Below, piece by piece: positions 7,210-16,193 of a stretch of 64,000 nucleotides of DNA. The notes beneath the pieces are model-generated. The model saw nothing but the letters and a program-made list of their open reading frames with translations, was not told the origin of the DNA and did no database searches. The position numbers and the translations under genes were made by a program. Numbering within the stretch: position 1 is the stretch's first letter; every line of letters starts with the position of its first letter. Where the stretch lies: the NCBI GenBank assembly GCA_963697525.1, contig OY969087.1, positions 1,116,001-1,180,000 on the forward strand, written 5' to 3'. This DNA comes from Bradymonas sp963697525. Lineage in GTDB: Bacteria > Myxococcota_A > Bradymonadia > Bradymonadales > Bradymonadaceae.

Positions 7210-9969
7210 ATGCCCAATACGAATACGCTCTACATCGTCGACGGCTCGTCGTATATTTTTCGGGCCTTCTACGCCATCCGCAACCTGTCGACGTCGCGCG
7301 GATTTCCCACCAACGCCGTGTACGGCTTCATCCAGATGCTCATCAAGCTTCTGCGGGCCGAAGATCCGGCGTATGTGGCGGTGACCTTCGACGCCCACGG
7401 CGCCGAGCAGCCCAACTTTCGCAAAGAGCTGTACGACGAGTATAAGGCCAACCGATCGGCGATGCCCGAGGACCTGCAGGCCCAGCTTCCCTACTTTCGC
7501 AAGGTGGTCGAGGCGCTGCATATCCCGGTCAAGGAGCAGGTGGGCGTGGAGGCCGACGACGTCATCGCCACGATGACCCGCCAGGCGCGCGAGCACGGCC
7601 TGGAAGTGTGCATCATCAGCGCCGACAAGGACCTGATGCAGCTTCTGGGCGACCACGTGCGCATGCTCGACACCATGCGCGACAAGACCTACACGCCCGC
7701 CGAGGTCAAAGAGCGCTTCAACGTCACCCCCGACAAGGTCAAATACGTGCTCGCCTTGGCCGGGGACAGCTCCGATAACGTGCCCGGCGTGCCCGGCATC
7801 GGCGAGGTCACCGGCGGGCGGCTCATCGAGGAGTTCGGCGACCTCGAGACACTCCTTGCCAATATTGACAAAGTCAGTGGCAAAAAGCGCAAACAGAACC
7901 TCGAGGAGTACGCCGAGCAGGCCCGACTGTCGCTCGAACTTGTGACACTGCGTGACAATTGCGAGGTGGAGTTCAACCTCGATCGCCTCAAGCTGACCCC
8001 GCCGAGCCTCAAAGGATTTTCCGAGCTGTGTACCGAGCTCGAGTTCGAGGGACCGCTACACGACATCCGCGATTGGATGGGTGAGCACGGCTGGCTGAGC
8101 GAGGAGCAGCTCGAGCTGGACTTCTCCCAGGTCGGCCAGCCGCAGCTCGACGACCACACCTCGGCCGACAAGCACTACCGGGCGATCCTGACCGAGGAGA
8201 AGCTCGACGAGGTGCTCGCCGAGCTCGAGGAGGTCGACCGCTTCGCCTTCGACCTGGAGACGACCAGCCTGGAGGCGCTCGACGCCCAGATCTGCGGGAT
8301 GAGCTTTGCCTGGAAGCCCGGCGAGGCCGTCTATATCCCCTGCGCGCATACCTACGAGGGCGCGCCCGGCCAGCTCTCGCTGGAGCTGGTGCTCGAGAAG
8401 GTGCGCCCCTACCTGGAGGGCGACGCCAAGAAGGTCGTCGGCCAGCACCTCAAATACGAGTGGCTGGTGCTGCGCAACTACGGCATCGACCTGACGGCAA
8501 TCAAATACGACACGCTGTTGATGAGCTATTTGCTCGACCCCGGAAAGAACTCCCACAGCCTGGACACGCTGGCGCGCGATCTCTTTCACTACGACACGAT
8601 CACCTTCCAGGACGTCGCCGGCAAGGGCAAAGGCCAGCTGACGTTCAACGACGTCGAGCTGGAGGAGGCCACGCCGTACGCCGCCGAGGACGCCGACCTG
8701 ACGCTGATGATCTGCAACGAGCTCGAGCCCCAGCTCAAAGAGGCGGGCCTGGACAAGCTGCACGACGAGCTGGAGGTGCCGCTGACGCGCGTGCTCGGGA
8801 TCATGGAGGCGACCGGCGTGCGCATCGACCGCGAGATGCTCGGCGAGCTCAGCGTGGAGTTCGACCGCGAGTTGCAGGAATTGCAGAACCAGATCGACGA
8901 ATTGGCCGGCGAGCCCACCAACCCCAACAGCCCCAAGCAACTGCGCGAGGTGCTGTTCGACAAGCTCGACCTTCCCGTCAAAAAGCGCACCAAAACCGGG
9001 CCGTCGACGGCGGCGTCGGTGCTCGAGGAGCTAAGTGAGCTGCACGATCTGCCCGCGCTCATCCTGGAGTACCGCTCGTTCTCCAAGCTCAAGGGCACCT
9101 ACGTGGACGCGCTGCCCGAGCTCATCCGCCAGGACACCGGGCGGGTGCACACCGACTTCAACCAGGCGGTCACGGCCACTGGCCGGCTGTCGTCGTCGAA
9201 CCCGAACCTGCAAAATATCCCGGTGCGCACCGCGCGCGGCCGCCAGATCCGCAAGGCCTTCGTGCCCGCGCCCGGCTGGAAGCTGCTGGTCGCCGACTAC
9301 TCGCAGATCGAGCTGCGCATCCTGGCGCATATGTCCGAAGATCCGCTGCTCATCGAGGCCTACCGCGAGGGCGAGGACATCCACCGGCTGACGGCCTCGC
9401 AAATCTTCGACGTCGAGCTCGACGAGGTCACCGCCGAGCAGCGCTCGGCCGGCAAGACCATCAACTTCGGGGTGCTCTACGGGATGGGCTCGCGGCGGTT
9501 GGCGCGCTCGCTGGACATCGGCCAAAAGGAGGCGCGCACCTACATCGACAACTATTTTGCCAAATACGCGCGGGTGACCGAGTTCTTCGACGAGCTCGTC
9601 GAGCGCGCCAAGGAGTGCGGCTACGCCGAGACGATGTTCGGCCGCCGGCGCCTTCTGCCTGAGCTGACCCAGCGAAGCCGGCGCCAGCGCGCCTTTGCCG
9701 AGCGCGCCGCCGTCAACACGCCCATCCAGGGCACCGCCGCCGACATCATCAAATACGCGATGGTCAGCTTGCAGGAGCAGATCGAAGTCCAAGAGATGCC
9801 CATGCACATGCTTTTGCAGGTGCACGACGAGCTCGTCTTCGAGGTCGAAGAGGGCTTTGTCGACGAGGCACGCGAGATCGTGCGCCTGGGCATGGAGGGC
9901 GTGTGTGAGATGCAGGTGCCCCTGGTCGTCGACCTGGGCGTGGGCGACAACTGGCTGGACGCGAAGTAA
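7210..9969 (+). CDS. polA: DNA polymerase I
   Basis: Gap-filling and Okazaki-fragment polymerase, about 919 residues, the usual length. In order: 5'-3' exonuclease/FEN domain (1-300, GVEADDVIATM and the GDSSDNVPGVPG helical motif), 3'-5' proofreading domain (about 330-500), and family A polymerase (about 540-919). Proofreading looks active because FDLETT keeps the Asp-x-Glu pair (Asp348, Glu350). The polymerase motifs are intact: VADYSQIELRI (motif A), GKTINFGVLYGMG (O-helix) and QVHDEL (motif C). I chose the ATG at 7210 because the protein then begins at the family-typical TLYIVDGSSYIFRAFYA; an upstream in-frame start would add 17 unrelated residues overlapping the preceding gene. Confidence 0.96.
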   Translation: MPNTNTLYIVDGSSYIFRAFYAIRNLSTSRGFPTNAVYGFIQMLIKLLRAEDPAYVAVTFDAHGAEQPNFRKELYDEYKANRSAMPEDLQAQLPYFRKVVEALHIPVKEQVGVEADDVIATMTRQAREHGLEVCIISADKDLMQLLGDHVRMLDTMRDKTYTPAEVKERFNVTPDKVKYVLALAGDSSDNVPGVPGIGEVTGGRLIEEFGDLETLLANIDKVSGKKRKQNLEEYAEQARLSLELVTLRDNCEVEFNLDRLKLTPPSLKGFSELCTELEFEGPLHDIRDWMGEHGWLSEEQLELDFSQVGQPQLDDHTSADKHYRAILTEEKLDEVLAELEEVDRFAFDLETTSLEALDAQICGMSFAWKPGEAVYIPCAHTYEGAPGQLSLELVLEKVRPYLEGDAKKVVGQHLKYEWLVLRNYGIDLTAIKYDTLLMSYLLDPGKNSHSLDTLARDLFHYDTITFQDVAGKGKGQLTFNDVELEEATPYAAEDADLTLMICNELEPQLKEAGLDKLHDELEVPLTRVLGIMEATGVRIDREMLGELSVEFDRELQELQNQIDELAGEPTNPNSPKQLREVLFDKLDLPVKKRTKTGPSTAASVLEELSELHDLPALILEYRSFSKLKGTYVDALPELIRQDTGRVHTDFNQAVTATGRLSSSNPNLQNIPVRTARGRQIRKAFVPAPGWKLLVADYSQIELRILAHMSEDPLLIEAYREGEDIHRLTASQIFDVELDEVTAEQRSAGKTINFGVLYGMGSRRLARSLDIGQKEARTYIDNYFAKYARVTEFFDELVERAKECGYAETMFGRRRLLPELTQRSRRQRAFAERAAVNTPIQGTAADIIKYAMVSLQEQIEVQEMPMHMLLQVHDELVFEVEEGFVDEAREIVRLGMEGVCEMQVPLVVDLGVGDNWLDAK

Positions 9970-10065
9970 GGGCACGCGTGGCACCAACCTTTCGCCCGGC
10001 GGACGCAACACCCTGAGCGGGCCGGCGCCGAAGGTGCTCACGCCGACGGACGTTGTAGTAATAAT

Positions 10066-10103
10066 GAGGGGCGGGATGGCTCGGCATGAGCATCCCGCCC
10101 CTC
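10066..10103. terminator. Perfect 13-bp hairpin between convergent genes
   Basis: GAGGGGCGGGATG at 10066-10078 pairs perfectly with CATCCCGCCCCTC at 10091-10103 around a 12-base loop. It lies between polA and the converging lipoprotein gene. There is no strong T-run on either side (ATAAT on the left), so it may act as a bidirectional or factor-assisted terminator. Confidence 0.65.
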
Positions 10104-10136
10104 GTCGTATGCGACTCGCGTGCGTCCGAGAACAGC

Positions 10137-10721
10137 TCAGTTGGGGCTCGATGGTTCGGATTGCACGCGTTTTCGAAGCTTCGGATCTTGTCGAAGCTTC
10201 ATCTCGATGGCCACGTAGTCTTTGGGAGTCAATCCAGCCTTGCCCAATTGCGCAGTTATGTCAGCACGGGCCTTCTGCTGCAATGCGTTGGCCTGCTTGC
10301 GGCTTTTGGCTTGTTGCATCTTCGCTTTGAGGCCTTGCTGGATCTGTCGAATCTGGGGGCGCACTTTTATGTAGCGTTCGACTTTGGCATCGGACACCTT
10401 GCTCGGCGGCGCCTGCGCGGCGGGCTGGTCGGGCTTTGCGTTCGGTTCTTGGTGGGCACCGGGCGCGGGCGGGGCCTGATGAGCCGATGGCTGTGCGGCG
10501 GAGGGAGTAGACGGACGTTCGGCGGAAGGCTCTGGCGGTGTCGGGCTGTTGGTCCTGGGGGCTTTCGGCGCCTCCTGGGCCCCCTTGGCCGCGGTGGGCG
10601 CAGTGGCCGGTTCGGCCGTTTTGGGACTTTTCTTGCAGCCGGAAGGCACAAGCAGAAATGCGATGGCCACCACGGCAGTCAGCGCGAAACGAACAGGTGT
10701 AGGCTTGGTCATAGGATGCAT
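10137..10721 (-). CDS. DUF4168-like lipoprotein, downstream copy
   Basis: Lipoprotein: hydrophobic segment and lipobox VPSGC near residue 28, then about 80 residues of Pro/Ala/Glu-rich disordered linker. The C-terminal domain (about residues 110-190) is helical and resembles DUF4168, with KVERYIKVRPQIRQIQQ and a final segment GLTPKDYVAIEMKLRQD. The ATG at 10721 has GAGGA 5 bases upstream; another ATG at 10712 is possible. It follows the paralogue at 10788-11330 by 66 bp on the same strand, so both probably come from the sigma54-type promoter at 11408-11423. Function is unknown; linker plus helical domain suggests an envelope or periplasmic role. Confidence 0.75.
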   Translation of the reverse strand: MHPMTKPTPVRFALTAVVAIAFLLVPSGCKKSPKTAEPATAPTAAKGAQEAPKAPRTNSPTPPEPSAERPSTPSAAQPSAHQAPPAPGAHQEPNAKPDQPAAQAPPSKVSDAKVERYIKVRPQIRQIQQGLKAKMQQAKSRKQANALQQKARADITAQLGKAGLTPKDYVAIEMKLRQDPKLRKRVQSEPSSPN

Positions 10722-10787
10722 CGATTCCTCGTCAATCATCAGGTGCGAAGGGGGGTTGTTGAAGTCGAAGCGGGCTGATCCGGTTGC

Positions 10788-11330
10788 TCAGCCTCCTTGC
10801 AACTTGTCGGCAATGCGCTGGCGAAGCTTTAGATCGCGTTGCATTTTCTGAAGAATGCTCTTGAACTGTTGGGCCGGCAGATCTCCTTGAGCGATGACTT
10901 GCTGGATCTTTTGTTGCGCTTCTTGCTGGAGACTCCGGGCCTTTGCAGGATCACTCGTTTGTTGGATGCGTTGGCGGTATTGGGATTGAAGCGCGGCGAC
11001 GTTCCGATAGGTCGCTACAAAAGCATCGAGGTCCGCATCCGACGGCTCTTGCTCCTCGGTTTTATACGTGTCTGTTGGCTGTTCGGCGGGACCGGTCTGG
11101 GAGCTTGGCGCTGGGGCCTGGGCAGCCGGAGGCTGGGCGGCAGGGTGGGATTGTTCGGAGGGGGGCTCGTTGTTGTCTCGAGCGGGCTTGTCGCTGGGTT
11201 CCGATTCCTGAACCGGCTTATGGTCAGTGGGGGATGGCTGGCTTGCACACCCGGCACAAAGGAGGGTGGCCCCAGCAGCTACTGAGCCTGTCCACTTGAA
11301 TAGCTGGTGAAGAAGAAGTTTGCGTCGCAT
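10788..11330 (-). CDS. DUF4168-like lipoprotein, upstream copy
   Basis: A 180-residue lipoprotein with lipobox LCAGC at about residue 28, a Gln/Pro/Ser-rich linker to about residue 100, and a helical C-terminal domain. That domain (about 103-178) fits DUF4168: an F-V/A-x-x-Y start (LDAFVATYRNVAALQSQY), a Gln/Ala-rich middle, and GDLPAQQFKSILQKMQRD as the conserved G-L/P-x-x-x-F/Y-x-x-I helix. It is a paralogue of the next gene. Divergent from the histidine kinase gene across 267 bp, with a near-consensus sigma54 site pointing at it (11408-11423). It is therefore a plausible direct target of the adjacent two-component system. Confidence 0.78.
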   Translation of the reverse strand: MRRKLLLHQLFKWTGSVAAGATLLCAGCASQPSPTDHKPVQESEPSDKPARDNNEPPSEQSHPAAQPPAAQAPAPSSQTGPAEQPTDTYKTEEQEPSDADLDAFVATYRNVAALQSQYRQRIQQTSDPAKARSLQQEAQQKIQQVIAQGDLPAQQFKSILQKMQRDLKLRQRIADKLQGG

Positions 11331-11407
11331 GCTGTGTCCGTGTGAAGGGATCTAATCGCGCCGCCAGCTGCGAGCCGCGGCGTCTCCAGGTTCACCTCAT
11401 CTCCCAC

Positions 11408-11423
11408 TGCAACTGGCGTTCCA
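11408..11423 (-). promoter_or_regulatory. Sigma54 (-24/-12) promoter for the lipoprotein pair
   Basis: On the minus strand the site reads TGGAACG-CCAG-TTGCA. It matches the RpoN consensus TGGCACG-N4-TTGCW at every position but one, and the GG-N10-GC spacing is exact. Transcription would start near 11397, giving a leader of about 66 bases to the ATG at 11330. Confidence 0.65.
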
Positions 11424-11426
11424 ACT

Positions 11427-11442
11427 TGGCACAGCACTGGCA
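11427..11442 (+). promoter_or_regulatory. Sigma54 (-24/-12) promoter for the kinase/regulator operon
   Basis: On the plus strand the site reads TGGCACA-GCAC-TGGCA. It has the full TGGCAC half and one mismatch in the TTGC half, with exact GG-N10-GC spacing. Only 3 bp separate it from the opposing site at 11408-11423. The start would be near 11453, leaving a leader of about 145 bases before the kinase ATG, so the system may control its own synthesis. Confidence 0.55.
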
Positions 11443-11531
11443 AACCTGCTGCGGGGAATTCATGAGGCTGGCTGCAAACCGGGCGGCGGCGTCGTGGTAC
11501 GTGGCTTGCGGTAACTGCGGGCGCCGGTGCA

Positions 11532-11579
11532 ACCCGCCAGCGGGTCGTATGAAAACTGTACATGTTCAAAAACTGAACA
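11532..11579. promoter_or_regulatory. Two dyads, candidate activator sites
   Basis: ACCCGC-CA-GCGGGT at 11532-11545 and TGTTCA-AAAAC-TGAACA at 11563-11579 are perfect inverted repeats. They sit about 135-180 bp upstream of the minus-strand sigma54 start, a normal distance for enhancer sites of NtrC-type regulators. They are downstream of the plus-strand start. Binding is inference. Confidence 0.4.
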
Positions 11580-11597
11580 CCACGGACGGGGTGGCTT

Positions 11598-13091
11598 ATG
11601 CTCTCGCGCAGACTGATCACTTTTATCGCGCTCCCGCTGGTCGTTTCGCTGATTGCTGGGGGCGTGATGATGGAGCAGTTCTTGGCCAAGCGTTTCGAGA
11701 TGCACATGCAGGAAGAGGTGGCGATGGTGGCGCGGGCGCTCAAGATTCCGGTGGGACACGCCGTCAAGACCGGGCGTGAGGGGGCCATCTCACGAGCGTT
11801 GGAGTCGACCGAATTGATTGGGCGCGTGTACAGCGCGGATGTATTCGACGAAAACGGACGGTTGGTAGCTTCGACCCGGGGGGGGGACAAAAACCTGGAC
11901 ACCGCCCAGGTCACACGGTTGACGTCCAAGACCGACCAAGAAGGCAGCTATCGGCAGGTCGACGGGCGAGAGGTGTACTCTCATTTCGTCACCCTAACCG
12001 GCGTCGACGGCCGACCGGCGGGCTTTCTGGAGGTGACGCGGCTCAAGAGCGATTTTCAACAGTTCATTTCCGACTTTCGACGCAAAGCCATCATCTACTT
12101 CGTGCTCATGATCGGTGTGGTGCTGTTGATCGTATCGCTGGGCTACTACGTGGCGGTCGGCGGCGCGCTATCGTCGCTGCATCGCACCATTCTGCGGGTG
12201 CGCGACGGCGATCACGGCCGTCGCGCACCGGTGTCGGGCCCTCGGGAGGTGGCCCTGCTGGCGCGCTCGTTCAATGATATGCTCGACGCGATTGCGTCGG
12301 CCGAAGACCAGATCGAGCGCCAGCGCGAGCAACGAAGTGAACTCGAGAGGCAACTTCGACGCACCGAGCGTTTGGCTGCCCTGGGTCGGCTTGCTGGTGG
12401 CGTGGCGCACGAGTTGGGCACGCCGATGAGTACGATCATCGGGAGAGCCACCCAGGCAGTGCGCGTGTCGGACCTGCCGGCGCGGGTGAGGCGCAATCTG
12501 GAGGTGATCAGCCGCGAGGTTCGGCGCATGGAGCGTATCGTTCGGGAGTTGCTCGACTTCGGGCGCACCGCCCATGGACGTCGTCACGAGGTGGACCTGG
12601 AGAGGCTGGTCCATTCGGCCCGCAGCGCTGTCGCCGATCACCTCGAGCGCAACGACACCTGTCTGCAGGTACACGCCGATGAGCCGGTGGCGCTGCGGGT
12701 CAATCCGGCGCGATTCGAGCATGCCTTGACCAACCTTTTGGAGAATGCCAGCGATGCTGTCGGTGACGGCGCGGTAGTCGTGACCTGGTGCAGGCGTGGT
12801 GAGGACGAGGTCGAAATCGCCGTCGAAGACGACGGACCGGGCATCCCCCCGGTTCGTCGCCAGGAAATCTTCGAGCCGTTCTACACCACCCGGCGCGACG
12901 AAGGTGGCACTGGCCTCGGGTTGTCCATCGTCCACGCGATCGTCGCCGAGCACGGTGGGACGGTGGCGGCTGTCGACCCACATCAACTCGGTGGTGTCCG
13001 AATACGCCTGCGCGTTCCCGCCGATGGAGGCGCAGTGGACCACCTCGACACCGAGTCGTCATCAACTTCGTCTCTGATTCAGTGGTTTTGA
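11598..13091 (+). CDS. Membrane sensor histidine kinase (NtrB/ZraS type)
   Basis: Sensor kinase of a two-component system. Membrane helix at about 5-24, periplasmic sensor region about 25-155, second helix about 157-178, HAMP about 180-235, then a coiled coil. The HisKA phospho-acceptor is GGVAHELGTPM with His271. The HATPase domain (about 365-480) has N-box NLLENASDA, G1 VEDDGPGIP and G2 GGTGLGLSIV. The sensor region does not match a family I recognise, so the signal is unknown. GGGGTGG precedes the ATG. The response-regulator gene starts 2 bp after the stop. A sigma54-type promoter lies upstream, and a divergent lipoprotein pair is the likely target. Confidence 0.92.
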   Translation: MLSRRLITFIALPLVVSLIAGGVMMEQFLAKRFEMHMQEEVAMVARALKIPVGHAVKTGREGAISRALESTELIGRVYSADVFDENGRLVASTRGGDKNLDTAQVTRLTSKTDQEGSYRQVDGREVYSHFVTLTGVDGRPAGFLEVTRLKSDFQQFISDFRRKAIIYFVLMIGVVLLIVSLGYYVAVGGALSSLHRTILRVRDGDHGRRAPVSGPREVALLARSFNDMLDAIASAEDQIERQREQRSELERQLRRTERLAALGRLAGGVAHELGTPMSTIIGRATQAVRVSDLPARVRRNLEVISREVRRMERIVRELLDFGRTAHGRRHEVDLERLVHSARSAVADHLERNDTCLQVHADEPVALRVNPARFEHALTNLLENASDAVGDGAVVVTWCRRGEDEVEIAVEDDGPGIPPVRRQEIFEPFYTTRRDEGGTGLGLSIVHAIVAEHGGTVAAVDPHQLGGVRIRLRVPADGGAVDHLDTESSSTSSLIQWF

Positions 13092-13092
13092 A

Positions 13093-14511
13093 ATGCAATC
13101 CACCCACCCATCCCCACGAGTTCACCCGATCCTGGTCGTCGAAGACGACCCTGGTCTACGCGACCTGCTGGTCGACGAGCTTCAGGACAACGACTATGCC
13201 GTCGAGGCCGTTGGCGACGCGGAGGCTGCACTCGACCAAATCGGGCGTTTGCGCCCGTCGCTCGTCATCAGCGATCTGCGGCTGCCAGGCCGCTCGGGCA
13301 CCGAGCTTCTCGAGCAGGTACGCGCTTCCGATCGTCAGCCCCCCCCGGCCTTCGTCTTGATTACGGCATTTGGCTCCATCCCCGACGCGGTTCACGCACT
13401 TAAATTGGGGGCGGACGATTTCTTGACGAAGCCGCTCGACCTCGATCATCTGCTGCTGCGTGTCGAGCGCATTCTCGAGGTCGAGGCATTGCGCCGGGAG
13501 GTGCGCGCGTGGCGGCAGGTCGAGCGAGAAGGTATCTTTCATGGCATCGTCGGCAAGGCCTCCGCGATGACCAACCTGTTTTTCCAGATTCGCAAGATTG
13601 CTCACGCCTCCGGCTCGGCACTGATCATGGGCGAGAGCGGCACGGGCAAGGAGTTAGTCGCCGGGGCCATCCACGCGGAAGGACGCGGCTCCGACGCGCC
13701 GTTTGTCCCGGTCAACTGCGCGGGGGTGCCCGAGTCGTTGTTGGAAAGCGAATTCTTCGGCCACGCTCAGGGGGCTTTTACCGGTGCCTCCGGGCCGCGC
13801 AAGGGGCTGTTCCAGCAGGCCCACAAGGGCACGCTTCTGCTCGACGAGGTCGGCGATCTATCTCAAGGTCTGCAGGCGAAGTTGCTGCGCGTGCTCCAAG
13901 AGGGCCGCGTGCGCCCGGTGGGGGCGGATGCCCCCGTCGAGGTCGATGTGCGCGTGGTCGCCGCCACTAACCGCAGCTTGGAGCAGGCCGTCGAGGATGG
14001 AGAGTTCCGAGAAGATCTGTTTTATCGCCTGTCGACGTTCATCCTGCGTGTCCCACCGTTGCGTGAGCGCCGCGGGGATATCAACTTGTTGGCAAGCACT
14101 TTTTTGGGGCAGGTCAAGCAGCGCAACGAACATCTGTCCCACGTCGAAGGCTTCGACGAGGCCGCGCTCGAACTCCTTGGCCGCTACCCGTTTCCGGGCA
14201 ACGTTCGCGAGCTCAAAAACCTCGTAGAGCGCGCGGCGACCTTTTGCGACGGCCCGCTCGTTACACCGAGTCAATTTCCGGACGCCCTGCGCGAGTTTGC
14301 CGCCAATGCCCCGGCTCCTCCCATGGATAACCTGGCGCTGGCCGAGCACCTTGCCGCCGACGGTGCTTACCCCAGCCTCAAGGAGATGAGCCGACGCTAC
14401 GCCAATTTCGTCGTCGAGCAGCTCGACGGCAACAAGCGGCGCGCGGCTGAGTTGCTCGACATCAGCAGGACGACGCTCTATCGGTATTTACCCGACGGTG
14501 ATTCCGATTGA
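13093..14511 (+). CDS. NtrC-family sigma54 response regulator
   Basis: Transcription activator for RpoN holoenzyme, partner of the kinase just upstream. Receiver domain 15-130 with VVEDD and phospho-acceptor Asp61 in ISDLRLPG. AAA+ domain about 150-390: Walker A GESGTGKE, the sigma54-contact loop GAFTGA, Walker B LLLDEVGDL, and arginine-finger region FREDLFYRL. The C-terminal Fis-type helix-turn-helix (about 425-470) includes NKRRAAELLDISRTTLYRYL. All functional motifs are intact. The length of 472 is typical. Its probable sites are the dyads at 11532-11579 and its probable promoters the divergent pair at 11408-11442. Confidence 0.95.
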   Translation: MQSTHPSPRVHPILVVEDDPGLRDLLVDELQDNDYAVEAVGDAEAALDQIGRLRPSLVISDLRLPGRSGTELLEQVRASDRQPPPAFVLITAFGSIPDAVHALKLGADDFLTKPLDLDHLLLRVERILEVEALRREVRAWRQVEREGIFHGIVGKASAMTNLFFQIRKIAHASGSALIMGESGTGKELVAGAIHAEGRGSDAPFVPVNCAGVPESLLESEFFGHAQGAFTGASGPRKGLFQQAHKGTLLLDEVGDLSQGLQAKLLRVLQEGRVRPVGADAPVEVDVRVVAATNRSLEQAVEDGEFREDLFYRLSTFILRVPPLRERRGDINLLASTFLGQVKQRNEHLSHVEGFDEAALELLGRYPFPGNVRELKNLVERAATFCDGPLVTPSQFPDALREFAANAPAPPMDNLALAEHLAADGAYPSLKEMSRRYANFVVEQLDGNKRRAAELLDISRTTLYRYLPDGDSD

Positions 14512-14606
14512 GCCGGATTATCGCACAGGACTCGCCGAAACGGCAGTACACCCGGCGGCAAGATGGATGGAGGGGCAGGTTCGAACAATGATCGCCGCCT
14601 GCGGGC

Positions 14607-15033
14607 TCAGTCGTCGAAGGCGTCAAACGCCTCCATGTCCAGCAGGGGTTCGCACAGCGCCAGTGGGCCCTGGCGGGCTCGAGCGCTTCCTGGGCGCTAA
14701 GCTCATCAGCGCCTTCGGAGCTGACAAAGTAGCGGTTTCCCACCGAGGTCTTCTCATCCGAAGCGGCCACCCGCTCGATGCGAAACACCTGCCTGGCGCC
14801 CGCAAAGCCGCACGTCTCGTCGAGCGTGCGGCGCCACACGCTGTAGCAGATGGTCTGGCCACGCTCGTCGTGCTGGCTGCGAAAGCAAGTCCTGGTGCCG
14901 CCAAGATGTGCCATCTCGGCGCGCGCGCGCTGGTGCAGCTTACCCTGCGCCTGTTTGATGGCCATGAAGTAGTCGACCTCCGGGCGAAGCTGCTCGCTTC
15001 GATGCTCGACAGCCCGCGTTGCTCGAAAGCGCC
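14607..15033 (-). pseudogene. Relic of an ISAs1-like (H-repeat) DDE transposase
   Basis: Only the C-terminal part survives. One frame reads EQLRPEVDYFMAIKQAQGKL (compare the GGDYLLAVKxNQxxL motif), then VFRIERVAAS...VGNRYFVSS...ARAHWRC, matching the R-x-x-Y-F-I-S-S and R-x-H-W-x-I-E-N blocks of this family. The diagnostic HWRIEN glutamate region is degraded (HWRCANP). The probable true end, LCEPLLDMEAFDAFDD, is in another frame stopping at 14607. There is no N-terminal half and no recognisable terminal inverted repeats. The remaining 14512-15269 interval appears to hold nothing functional. Confidence 0.6.
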
Positions 15034-15269
15034 AGAACGCCCAGCTTTAGAAGCGTCGCCAGCGGGTGGATGACCGGAAGCCGGAGCCGTGGCCGGATGC
15101 CGGAGCCGGCCGTCGGCTCGGCGCGCTGCGCGCGCCTCTCGCGGAGGGAGGGAGAAAAGCCGATACTGGCTAGCCTCCGATCTAGGCGTCCCGCGGGACA
15201 AGCCACGCGGGGGCGCTAACTGCGAAACAGATCTGAGGCCCAATCGCTGAGCGAACCTGGATGGAGGGG

Positions 15270-16193
15270 CTAATGGTCGTGGCGCTCGATCTCGACTTCC
15301 ATCAGGTCGTGGGCGACCTGGGTGTTGGGGAAGATCTTGCGCGCCCCGGCAGCGATTTCATCCAGGCGCAGGTATTTTTGGGAGATATGGGTCAAGATCA
15401 GGCGCTTGGCGCCGGCTTGCTGCGCGCAGTGGGCGGCGTCGGCGGCGGTGGAGTGGCCGCGCTCGTGGGCGAGGCGCTCGTCGCCGGCGGCGTAGGTGGC
15501 CTCGTGGATGAGCAGGTCGGCGTCCCTGGCCAGCTCGACGGCGCCGTCGCACGGCGAGGTGTCGGTGACGTAGGCGATCTTTAAGCCCGGGCGCGCCGGG
15601 CCGAGCACCTGGTCGGGGGTGATCGTGCGCCCGTCGTCGAGCTCGACGTCGTGGCCGCGCTGCAGCTCGCCGTACATCGGCCCCGGAGGGATGCCCAGCT
15701 CGCGGGCGCGCTCCAGATCGAAGCGGCCCGGCCGGTCCTTCTCGACCAGCGCGTAGCCCCAGGTCTCCACCCGGTGGCGCAGCCGGGCGACCTCGACGTG
15801 GAAGTCGCTGCGCTCCATGACCACCCCGGGGGTGTCGTTCTCCCGGGCGTGGACCGGAAAGCTCGGCCACAGGATATGCAGGTCGCGAAGCGTCTTGAGC
15901 CAGTGGTTCAGCCCCTGGGGCCCATAGATGTCCAGCGGATCTTCGCGCCGGTTGAGCGTCAGCGAGCCCACAAAGCCGGGCAGGCCGTTGACGTGGTCGC
16001 CGTGAAAGTGGGTCAGAAACACCGCCTCCAGCGCCCCCGGGCGAAGTGACGACTTCGACAATTGGATCTGGGTGGCCTCGCCGCAGTCGAACATGTACAT
16101 CTTTCCTTCGCGGAACAGCGCCACCGACGATACGCCGCGCTGCGGCATCGGCTTTCCACTTCCCGTGCCCAGAAAAACGACCTTTACCGACAT
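15270..16193 (-). CDS. rnz: Ribonuclease Z (tRNA 3'-processing endonuclease)
   Basis: Short-form tRNase Z that removes tRNA 3' trailers. It is a metallo-beta-lactamase fold of 307 residues with the family start VVFLGTGSGKPMPQRGVSS. The zinc motif is LTHFHGDHVNGLPG. Later ligands are in YVTDTSPCD (Asp), the HEATY motif (LLIHEATYA), GHSTAADAA and LTHIS. The insertion between residues 150 and 210 is the expected flexible-arm region. Single gene; a 354-bp gap precedes the divergent lipoprotein gene. Confidence 0.93.
   Translation of the reverse strand: MSVKVVFLGTGSGKPMPQRGVSSVALFREGKMYMFDCGEATQIQLSKSSLRPGALEAVFLTHFHGDHVNGLPGFVGSLTLNRREDPLDIYGPQGLNHWLKTLRDLHILWPSFPVHARENDTPGVVMERSDFHVEVARLRHRVETWGYALVEKDRPGRFDLERARELGIPPGPMYGELQRGHDVELDDGRTITPDQVLGPARPGLKIAYVTDTSPCDGAVELARDADLLIHEATYAAGDERLAHERGHSTAADAAHCAQQAGAKRLILTHISQKYLRLDEIAAGARKIFPNTQVAHDLMEVEIERHDH

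Noticed and set aside
11500..11530. Third sigma54-like site TGGCTTGCGGTAACTGC
   Set aside because: GG to GC distance is 12 bases, not the required 10.
14498..15073. Plus-strand frame of about 190 codons after the response regulator
   Set aside because: Antisense to readable transposase blocks, no domain and no ribosome binding site.
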